Virus record (IMG/VR): IMGVR_UViG_3300032236_001024
Location: 1 to 64,000 of that record
Strand: one strand, 5' to 3'
Source of the DNA: a virus
DNA length: 64,000 bases
Part shown: one piece after another, positions 8,882 through 15,393 of the stretch
Position numbering within the stretch: the first letter of the stretch is position 1
How the letters are laid out: the number at the start of each line of letters is the position of its first letter
Made by a program: the position numbers and the translations under genes
The notes under the pieces: model-generated
What the model was told of the DNA's origin: nothing
Database searches by the model: none
What the model saw: only the letters and a program-made list of their open reading frames with translations

Positions 8882-10015
8882 TCAATTTAGCAAAAATCTT
8901 TCGAATTCGCTTGAACTCATAACCTTATCCTCAAAATCATCCTCTCTGCCATCATCTATAATGCCAAATGGAGTGAAATCTTCCTCAACTTCTTCCTCAA
9001 TTCTTCTGCGGATATCAGTATTTGATACATCTTTAAAATAATTTTGACTTACCATCCAAGCAAACAACACCAAACACATTACCAAATCATCATGATGACC
9101 TTCTTCCGCATTATAGGTATTTTTGTCTACCGCATAGGTCGAAAGTTCATTTATTATATCATAATCATTTAAAATTATTTTATCCGATTCAATAAGGGTT
9201 TTTAAGTTAGCGCATCCTATTCTTTTGGTGATTTGGGTTGTTTTTATTCCTAATCTATTTTGATTGCCATCTGTACCTATAGCAGTGCCTTTTCTTCCAC
9301 TCATTCTGGTCATTACTATGTTTTCATATTCCAAATCTTGGTGTAGAATGTTGACAACCTGTGAACCTATATTTATTTCCACTAAAATAGAGGCATCATT
9401 GTAGTATCTGCCAATATTTGCTATCAAGGTAGGGAAAACTAACTGTGACATATTTGCATCTTTAAATGTAGCAACTACTTCATATGGTACTGTAGAACAA
9501 TCAGTAACTACAAGAGCAGACGAATCCATACCCAACCCCTCACTCACATCTACTGTTATTGCATATACATGGTCTTTAATTGGATGCTTATAGATTTTTA
9601 CTTCATGTGGATTGTCGATTGGACGCATATAAACCAATCTGGAAAGTACAGTTGGGTGAATAAGAGTATTAGAAGACCCTAAGAATTCGCAATTGTGTGA
9701 TAAAATATCGTTAGCATAAAACTGCTCATTTTCTACCCCAACAATATCAAAATATTCAAATTCTCCATCTTTATAATCTAAAAAAAATATTTTTGATTTT
9801 TCATTTTTACATATGATAATGTCGTCGTTCTTAAGATCAATAGATTTTTTCCACCCATCTACAGTCATAATTCTATGGGTAAGAGAACATTTTAATTGAC
9901 TACCATTTTCTAAATAAATTTCAATTTGTCCATTTTTTTTAATTTTTTGTACACCTTTAAAAGGTAAATAGCCTTCAGATGTTTCTATTAATATATTATT
10001 ATTTTTAAAGAACAT
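8882..10015 (-). CDS. 17: Large terminase C-terminal part: split-intein IntC plus nuclease domain (gp17 C-extein)
   Basis: 377 residues. Residues 1-108 are the C-terminal fragment of a split intein: a B-block-like segment with LKCSLTHRIM (Thr/His near residues 46-47), then EQFYANDILSHN ending in the expected His-Asn before Cys109. From Cys109 on it is the gp17 nuclease domain, with VDVSEG (Asp156), VEIN and HHDDLVM supplying the acidic catalytic residues. The IntC start MFFKNNNILI closely resembles the AceL-TerL intein fragment. An AGGA site lies before the ATG, inside the end of the HNH gene, so it is translated on its own. Protein trans-splicing with the N-part should restore a continuous 535-residue terminase. 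Confidence 0.9.
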   Translation of the reverse strand: MFFKNNNILIETSEGYLPFKGVQKIKKNGQIEIYLENGSQLKCSLTHRIMTVDGWKKSIDLKNDDIIICKNEKSKIFFLDYKDGEFEYFDIVGVENEQFYANDILSHNCEFLGSSNTLIHPTVLSRLVYMRPIDNPHEVKIYKHPIKDHVYAITVDVSEGLGMDSSALVVTDCSTVPYEVVATFKDANMSQLVFPTLIANIGRYYNDASILVEINIGSQVVNILHQDLEYENIVMTRMSGRKGTAIGTDGNQNRLGIKTTQITKRIGCANLKTLIESDKIILNDYDIINELSTYAVDKNTYNAEEGHHDDLVMCLVLFAWMVSQNYFKDVSNTDIRRRIEEEVEEDFTPFGIIDDGREDDFEDKVMSSSEFERFLLN

Positions 10016-10565
10016 TTCGTTTTCCTGTAATTATATTATATAATTGTGTTTCAGTTACGTTATATTCCTTGTGAAATTCTTTAGAAAAAGCTCTCTCATA
10101 AGTAATTTTTCTTCCATTTTTTGATATATCGCCTACCCCTTTTAAAGTAATTTTATTATTATATTTTTCTAAAATTAGACAACATTCATGATCAGTAATT
10201 TTAACTTTGCCAAATCTTTTTCCTTTTCTATTATTTTTAATTTCTTCTGAAAAAGAATACTTTTTTCCTTTATTCCAAGGAATTGTTCCTTTTGGAACCC
10301 CGCCAATATTTGGTCTTTTCTTTCCCTTTTGTAAATTTGAAGAATAATCTGGACCAAATCCAATTCTTTTAGCAATTAATGCAGCTGCAAACCAATCTTC
10401 TTGCTCTAAATGAATATCAAAATGTTCTCTTATTGTAACTAATTGTAAATTTTCTATGTTATTATTTTTATGATTACCATCTATATGATGTATTTCATAA
10501 GAAAACCCATTTTCATCAGTTGGTATTTTGCCGTGTGTATTTTCCCAAATTTTTCTATAATGCAT
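10005..10565 (-). CDS. Free-standing HNH homing endonuclease between the terminase halves
   Basis: 186 residues. The HNH core is EIHHIDGNHKNNNIENLQLV (His26/His27, Asn36 and Asn39) followed by EHFDIH. The second half has a NUMOD3-like stretch (PWNKGKKYSFSEEIKNNRKG) and a C-terminal helix-turn-helix-like segment (NVTETQLYNIITGKRN), as in DNA-binding modules of phage homing endonucleases. It lies 25 bp after the N-part and overlaps the start of the C-part by 11 bp. It probably cleaves intein-free terminase genes and so spreads the whole cassette. The target site cannot be read from the sequence. Confidence 0.88.
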   Translation of the reverse strand: MHYRKIWENTHGKIPTDENGFSYEIHHIDGNHKNNNIENLQLVTIREHFDIHLEQEDWFAAALIAKRIGFGPDYSSNLQKGKKRPNIGGVPKGTIPWNKGKKYSFSEEIKNNRKGKRFGKVKITDHECCLILEKYNNKITLKGVGDISKNGRKITYERAFSKEFHKEYNVTETQLYNIITGKRNVL

Positions 10566-10590
10566 ATAATTTAATCCTACAAAATTGCAT

Positions 10591-11475
10591 TCATAATATA
10601 TTTATAATTTCTTTGATTGCAACTTTTTTGGAAATGCCATCTATTGAAATATTAATTTCTGTATCACCATCTAAACATTCAAACTCTTGACGGAACTGGT
10701 CAACAGAAGTATTACGGATAGTCTCTACTTTCCATGCTTCATCTCGACCGGGAACATCTGACCAATGAACGTCAACACGAGCATAAGAATTTTCATTATT
10801 AACAGAGTCCATCCAAATTTTATAGAACAAGTTCATTCCATTTGGAGTAGAAGTTATCAGAAGCTTTGATGTGTTACCAGACGAAATAGTGGGGAATACT
10901 GAGGCAAAAAACGTATCTTGGATATTTCTTGGAACGAATGCAAATTCGTCAAGATAAATCAAGTTATAGGATTGACCACGGATAGCAGATGATGAGGTAG
11001 CAGATGCAAGTATTTTAGAGCCATTTTCCAATTCAATATTTCCCTTATTCCACTCAACAACACCTTGCTGCATCCACTTTGGCAACCATTCATAAGCGAG
11101 TTGGACTCTCGACAAAATTTCTTTTGCCTGAACTTGTTTATTGGCAAGAACAGCAATGTTATAATTTTCATTAAATAATATTTTATGTAAAAGATAACCA
11201 ACGACGCCTGTAGTTTTTCCAACCTGACGAGGCATTTTACATATGGTAAAACGATTATCGTCAAATACCTTAAACATCTTTTTCTGATATTCATAAGGTT
11301 TAAATGATACAAGACCTTTATCAACACTTACAATTTTAACATAATTTTCACAAAAATAATTAACATCTTTAGCGCATTTCACATATTCTAGAATTTGATC
11401 TGCCGTAAATTCTAATGTTACATCTTTACGCTTTAGATTTTTATTACCAAGATATATTTCGTTCGTATTACTCAT
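10591..11475 (-). CDS. 17: Large terminase N-terminal part: ATPase domain plus split-intein IntN (gp17 N-extein)
   Basis: 294 residues. Residues 1-266 are the packaging ATPase: Walker A MPRQVGKTT (Lys87), Walker B LIYLDEF (Asp176-Glu177) and coupling motif LLITSTPNG. At QFRQEFE-Cys267 the terminase sequence stops and an intein A block begins (CLDGDTEINI); 28 residues later a TGA stop ends the frame. T4 gp17 continues at the equivalent position QEHT-CAFEGT, which matches the start of the downstream gene (CEFLGS). The gene is therefore a split-intein half and not a simple truncation. It lies 7 bp after the ParB-like gene. Confidence 0.92.
   Translation of the reverse strand: MSNTNEIYLGNKNLKRKDVTLEFTADQILEYVKCAKDVNYFCENYVKIVSVDKGLVSFKPYEYQKKMFKVFDDNRFTICKMPRQVGKTTGVVGYLLHKILFNENYNIAVLANKQVQAKEILSRVQLAYEWLPKWMQQGVVEWNKGNIELENGSKILASATSSSAIRGQSYNLIYLDEFAFVPRNIQDTFFASVFPTISSGNTSKLLITSTPNGMNLFYKIWMDSVNNENSYARVDVHWSDVPGRDEAWKVETIRNTSVDQFRQEFECLDGDTEINISIDGISKKVAIKEIINIL
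10599..10606 (-). promoter_or_regulatory. Late-promoter octamer at the end of the terminase N-part
   Basis: Perfect minus-strand TATAAATA overlapping the last IntN codons, 34 bp before the HNH start. It could drive the HNH and terminase C-part independently. Because it is also coding sequence (Ile-Ile-Asn-Ile), chance occurrence is possible. Confidence 0.45.
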
Positions 11476-11482
11476 AATTTAA

Positions 11483-11866
11483 TCAATCTCTATCAGTAAC
11501 GTGATACGCCCACATATGAGTTTCACCTTTTTTCAAAGCATCTCTATATCTATGATGACCATCAACAATTTTCCCATTTTCAATTACTATAGGTGGTCTT
11601 GTTTCTGAAGACATTTTACTATATTTTGCTTGTTTTTTATTACTAGGAATATTATGGTCAGCATCACCAGATTTTATATCACTTAATGGTGTTTTCTTTA
11701 ATTTTGCTTCAGCACCACGAAAATAATCAACCATGAGACCATGATCAACATCATCAGAAGATGTTCTTTCTATATGATCTGCAATATCATGTTCATCCTT
11801 CAGATGATGTTCATATCCTTTAGGAGGTTCATTACTTTCAAATATAAAATTTTTAAATGTCTTCAT
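11483..11866 (-). CDS. ParB-like nuclease/sulfiredoxin-fold protein inserted between terminase genes
   Basis: 127 residues. The C-terminal half contains PPIVIENGKIVDGHHRYRDA (about residues 90-110), the hallmark of the ParB N-terminal/sulfiredoxin-like fold (substrate loop, then GxHRxxA). The N-terminus MKTFKNFIFE followed by a His/Asp-rich stretch is a leader type I associate with aquatic phage proteins. It lies between small terminase 16 (14-bp overlap) and large terminase 17, a pair that is adjacent in T4. The fold assignment is good; DNA-binding, nuclease or CTPase activity is not established. Confidence 0.7.
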   Translation of the reverse strand: MKTFKNFIFESNEPPKGYEHHLKDEHDIADHIERTSSDDVDHGLMVDYFRGAEAKLKKTPLSDIKSGDADHNIPSNKKQAKYSKMSSETRPPIVIENGKIVDGHHRYRDALKKGETHMWAYHVTDRD

Positions 11867-12260
11867 TTGCCTTATCTTTTATCATTTTTAATAGTTCAGT
11901 GGATGATCCAACAAACAAATTATTATTCACTGTCTTATTGCCTTCATTGTTATTATCAGGCTTTGTCAATTCTTTGTTCTTCTTAGCCAAATCCATCAGG
12001 TCTTTGTTAGCATCAGCAAGTGTTTTGATAAGATTAGTAACAACCTCAAATGCTCTTGGCGACTCAGATTGTCTGGCAATATCCACAATATCTTCTAGGG
12101 CTGATGTGCCTTTTTCAATAATGTCGTACATATTTTGACGGGCATATTCATAGTCGTTCTTTTCTGTTTTTGCTGGCAAGAAAACAGGATTTGGTGCAGG
12201 AGGAATTGGAGGAATTCCAAGAGAATTTGATATTATATCTTTATTTGGCATTTGAATCAC
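11853..12260 (-). CDS. 16: Small terminase subunit, gp16-like
   Basis: 135 residues (T4 gp16 is 164). The central helical region YEYARQNMYDIIEKGTSALE followed by SESPRAFEVVTNLIKTLADA matches the coiled-coil oligomerisation core of T4-like small terminases (RRNMHFQQQM, ADSPRHMEVFATLM in T4). A Pro-rich N-terminal segment precedes it and an Asn/Lys-rich tail follows. The start overlaps the end of gene 15 by 20 bp, so translation is probably coupled. It regulates and stimulates the large terminase encoded two genes downstream. Confidence 0.88.
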   Translation of the reverse strand: MIQMPNKDIISNSLGIPPIPPAPNPVFLPAKTEKNDYEYARQNMYDIIEKGTSALEDIVDIARQSESPRAFEVVTNLIKTLADANKDLMDLAKKNKELTKPDNNNEGNKTVNNNLFVGSSTELLKMIKDKANEDI

Positions 12261-13053
12261 TCACAGTTACGATGAACCCATAAGAATCTGTTTCATCAAT
12301 TTGAGAAAGAGCAACTGATAATTCTGCATTAGATGTTGGTTCACCATCTACTGTAAGCCCAGGTCTAATCAAAGTAGTAACAATACCAGTATTTGCAGTC
12401 GTATCAGGATATATTCTAACATCAGCAATCTTAATAATTTTACTTTCTGTGACAGGACCATAGAAATAACATTTCATAGTAAATGAAAGAGAAAATGTTA
12501 AAACTCTTCTTACTGTAAAATCAGAAGCATAACTATCATCAATTTCTACATTGTCTAATACAATTGGTATATCAGTCGCATTATCATAATCAGACAAAAG
12601 TCTTGCAGTTACTGTCCATTCTGGTGTAAAATAAGGAAGTATTTGTTCTACAATTCTTAATCCATCTTCCATTGTTTTCACCATAATATCTAGTCTAAAA
12701 CCTAGATTATATGGAGCAGGATTATATACTTTCTTGTAAGTATTAATGCCATTTATTTCTTTTCTAGAAGCAATTTTATTAATTGTTGAAAGTTTTCTAC
12801 TAGGATCATAATTTACTGAAGTAATCTCAAATGACATGCGTGGTAATCTAATTGCAGTTAATGCTGCAGCTTCTGGATTATCTTCAATACGAGCAAGAAA
12901 TTTTTCTCTAGGCCCATATGCAATAGGAATTTTAAATGACTGTTCAAGAACACCAGCATCATTTACTCTTTCAATTTTGATATTATTGAAAAGAGTGCCA
13001 AATATGACAACATATTTTTTAAATAGTGAATTATAAAATGGTGATGATAACAT
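12241..13053 (-). CDS. 15: Tail sheath stabiliser and completion protein, gp15-like
   Basis: 270 residues, almost the same as T4 gp15 (272). The N-terminus MLSSPFYNSLFKKYVVIFGT parallels T4 MFGYFYNSSFRRYATLMGDL, and IVEQILPYFTPEWTVT parallels IVEQILPYFQPHFNTT. This hexameric protein caps the tube and sheath at the head-proximal end. Gene order 14-15-16 is that of T4, and the start touches the end of gene 14 by one base. Confidence 0.94.
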   Translation of the reverse strand: MLSSPFYNSLFKKYVVIFGTLFNNIKIERVNDAGVLEQSFKIPIAYGPREKFLARIEDNPEAAALTAIRLPRMSFEITSVNYDPSRKLSTINKIASRKEINGINTYKKVYNPAPYNLGFRLDIMVKTMEDGLRIVEQILPYFTPEWTVTARLLSDYDNATDIPIVLDNVEIDDSYASDFTVRRVLTFSLSFTMKCYFYGPVTESKIIKIADVRIYPDTTANTGIVTTLIRPGLTVDGEPTSNAELSVALSQIDETDSYGFIVTVSDSNAK

Positions 13054-13781
13054 TACGCTCTTTTCTCCAACTCACTAAATGGGTCACGCTCAGAAAAATC
13101 TAGGAAGTCTATACCTTCAGTTTCAAAATAATCATTCTGAGAACCTTCATCCAATCTGTTTATGCTATATTCTTCTTCCAGAATATCAAATCCAGCTTCA
13201 TCTAATAGAACAACACCAGTTTCTGTGGTGAAAACATAAGGATCGACAGTAGTTAAGAATGCATTATATGTATTATCAATTATATCAATGCCAGTATTAA
13301 ATACCTCATTGGAATATTCAAATAGCTCACAAACAACATCATAGAATTGTAATGCGCCCATCTGATAAAATATAGGTTTTTTATTGACATATTTTATATG
13401 ATAAAGTGCTTTATTAAATGGGAACCAAATTAAATCATTTTCAATCGGTCTATCTCTTCTTAATATAGAGCCAACTTCATTATCAAATACTCTCATTGCA
13501 ATAGAGAATGTAATTTGATCTCTTACTTCAACGCCAAATTTAGAAAGGAATTCACCATCACCTTCAAATCCATCAACATTCTTGATATACATTTCAACAA
13601 GAATTGCTCCACCATATTCAGTGACTGATTGCTCTCTGAAAGTGTTGTCTCTGGTAACAATTTTTCTTGGCACATAATAGGTATCTACACCATGAATTTT
13701 TATAGATTCAATGATAAGGTTCTCTATTAAGTTCTGTTCACCAGAAGAAGAAAAATTATTAAAATAGAAGCTAGTTGCCAT
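13053..13781 (-). CDS. 14: Neck protein, gp14-like
   Basis: 242 residues (T4 gp14 is 256). It begins MATSFYFNNFSSSGEQNLIE and contains VDTYYVPR, FGVEVRDQITFSI and ENDLIWFPFNKALYHIKYV, characteristic of T4-like gp14. With gp13 it forms the head-tail connector ring on the portal. Its start is adjacent to the stop of the HD-hydrolase gene (one-base overlap), so translation is probably coupled. Confidence 0.94.
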   Translation of the reverse strand: MATSFYFNNFSSSGEQNLIENLIIESIKIHGVDTYYVPRKIVTRDNTFREQSVTEYGGAILVEMYIKNVDGFEGDGEFLSKFGVEVRDQITFSIAMRVFDNEVGSILRRDRPIENDLIWFPFNKALYHIKYVNKKPIFYQMGALQFYDVVCELFEYSNEVFNTGIDIIDNTYNAFLTTVDPYVFTTETGVVLLDEAGFDILEEEYSINRLDEGSQNDYFETEGIDFLDFSERDPFSELEKRA

Positions 13782-14338
13782 TAGTGATCCAATTCAGCCA
13801 ATTTATGGCGTATAGCTGCAATAATTTTCATATGAGTTTTTGATAAAACTCTTTCTTTTTCTATATAGTTCATTATGTTGAGAGTTTCTTTCTTATACTT
13901 CTCACGCCAAGCAGCATTCTTTGCTGTTTTTAAATCAGAAACATTATCAAGTCTGTCAGCAAGTTTAATTACCAATGCATAACTTGTCATTTTCTTCATT
14001 TTTTGGGACAAATATTCTGTTTTACCAACCTTTGCAATCTCTTCTTTGTCAGAAGTTAATTCCTGCACAAGAGAAGCAACAAGAGCACCAAACATTTTTT
14101 CTAAATCTTCTTTAGTTGTATTGGTGTCTTCAATGGTATCATGAGTATATGCAGCACTTATAAGAGCGTCAAGATTATGTGATTTTTTGAATTGTTTGAC
14201 AAGTGCAGCAACTCTTTCTGGATGACGAATATAAGAAGAGCCATCTGATCTTGTTTGACCAGCGTGTGCTCTGGCAGCATAATTCCATGCACTCTTTATA
14301 TCTTCGTCTAATTGAACAAATAAATTAAATGGTAACAT
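13781..14338 (-). CDS. MESH1/SpoT-type HD hydrolase, putative (p)ppGpp hydrolase
   Basis: 185 residues. The pattern is that of the small single-domain (p)ppGpp hydrolases: AARAHAGQTRSDGSSYIRHP (His39), AAYTHDTIEDT (His66-Asp67, Glu70-Asp71) and ALVIKLADRLDNV (Asp128). All metal-binding and catalytic residues expected from human/fly MESH1 and SpoT are present, and there is no synthetase domain. Family knowledge predicts removal of the 3-prime pyrophosphate from (p)ppGpp, or another nucleotide such as NADPH. It is placed between neck genes 13 and 14, so it is expressed late with virion genes. The substrate remains inference. Confidence 0.85.
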   Translation of the reverse strand: MLPFNLFVQLDEDIKSAWNYAARAHAGQTRSDGSSYIRHPERVAALVKQFKKSHNLDALISAAYTHDTIEDTNTTKEDLEKMFGALVASLVQELTSDKEEIAKVGKTEYLSQKMKKMTSYALVIKLADRLDNVSDLKTAKNAAWREKYKKETLNIMNYIEKERVLSKTHMKIIAAIRHKLAELDH

Positions 14339-14342
14339 TATT

Positions 14343-15083
14343 TTATCCTATGAGATCGCTAACAGGCAAGCTGTAACTACTAATCATTTCTGCTTCTAAT
14401 TTATCAATTGCATCATGTGCATCTTGATAAATCTTTTCACCATTAAAAGTTACACCACCAGGCAACTGCATACCAACAAACTTGGTAAGATTAGTTCCCC
14501 ACTGCTTCTTAATTAACTCAGAAGCATATCTCTGAAGCCATCTATCATTCCATACATCTGTAAATTCTGCAGGATCGACAATTTGATAAGCTTCTACTAC
14601 AAGAAATTGACCAACAATAATTTTATCCCAGTTAACATCAATATAAAGTTTATTAGTATTTCTGTTATATCTAATTGGTTGTTTTCCAACAAGAAGACCT
14701 TCTAGCAATTGAAGTTGTTGGAATGCCATATAATATGGAACCATAGACTGATATGTCAATGTGTAGAGATCGTTCAAAGCAATCTGATATCTGATATTAA
14801 AGATATTATTTGATGAAATATAATCACCAATATCAAATATATTGACAGCACCAATAATGTTTTGTGGAAGAGTGATATACTTGTTTGTTATATCTTCTGC
14901 TGTAAATTGATGCTTATAATATATTTTTTCAGTACCATCAAAATGATAATCCCAATAATACTTCAATGCTTCATCAATACGATCCTCAACCTGATCATCA
15001 TCAACATTGATTTCGATAACTGGTTTCCCAAGTTTACGAAGACAGTATTCTTTGAATTGCTCTCTAGTAGTTAATGTTGCCAT
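14343..15083 (-). CDS. 13: Neck protein, gp13-like
   Basis: 246 residues (T4 gp13 is 309). It starts MATLTTREQFKEYCLRKLGK and continues VIEINVDDDQVEDRIDEALK, the conserved opening of T4-like gp13, followed by NRNTNKLYIDVNWDKI and LIKKQWGTNLTKF. It acts with gp14 at the head-tail joint. A late promoter variant (CATAAATA, 15112-15105) lies just upstream. Confidence 0.94.
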   Translation of the reverse strand: MATLTTREQFKEYCLRKLGKPVIEINVDDDQVEDRIDEALKYYWDYHFDGTEKIYYKHQFTAEDITNKYITLPQNIIGAVNIFDIGDYISSNNIFNIRYQIALNDLYTLTYQSMVPYYMAFQQLQLLEGLLVGKQPIRYNRNTNKLYIDVNWDKIIVGQFLVVEAYQIVDPAEFTDVWNDRWLQRYASELIKKQWGTNLTKFVGMQLPGGVTFNGEKIYQDAHDAIDKLEAEMISSYSLPVSDLIG

Positions 15084-15104
15084 TTTTATAATACCTTTTT
15101 TAAG

Positions 15105-15112
15105 TATTTATG
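15105..15112 (-). promoter_or_regulatory. Late promoter variant for gene 13
   Basis: Minus-strand CATAAATA about 22 bp before gene 13; it overlaps the last codons of the 94-aa gene upstream. Confidence 0.5.
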
Positions 15113-15392
15113 ATTTAGTTAGCGCAGCAAGTTGTGAGGTTAAAAATTCCAATTGTGTTTGAATTTGCTCCACTGTAATTTGTGTTATTGTGGTTTCAGG
15201 TAGTAAAAATTCAATAAATTCATCATTCAATGAATAATACCATTGATTTGCAATAATATTACTACCACAATCAACCCAAAATAAATCTTCATGAACTTCA
15301 AATTCATTTTCACAAACTTCTGCAATTCTGCTACCAATAATTTCATTATTACTATTATAAATTTTTTCATTTGATGATATTAAAGCTTTCAT
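15108..15392 (-). CDS. Small fibre-associated protein (hypothetical)
   Basis: 94 residues, one base after the 1057-aa fibre gene. The middle (IAEVCENEFEVHEDLFWVDC) resembles short proteins that follow tail-fibre genes in aquatic T4-like phages. The last 25 residues form a short heptad-like helix (QIQTQLEFLTSQLAALTKS). It may help assemble or cap the preceding fibre. No catalytic motif. Family recognition is from memory of similar proteins and is tentative. Confidence 0.55.
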   Translation of the reverse strand: MKALISSNEKIYNSNNEIIGSRIAEVCENEFEVHEDLFWVDCGSNIIANQWYYSLNDEFIEFLLPETTITQITVEQIQTQLEFLTSQLAALTKS

Positions 15393-15393
15393 T

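Noticed and set aside
8882-11475. Terminase as a broken pseudogene
   Set aside because: Intein N- and C-terminal motifs flank the gap, exteins join without loss, each part has its own start and ribosome site, and the nuclease and ATPase residues are intact.
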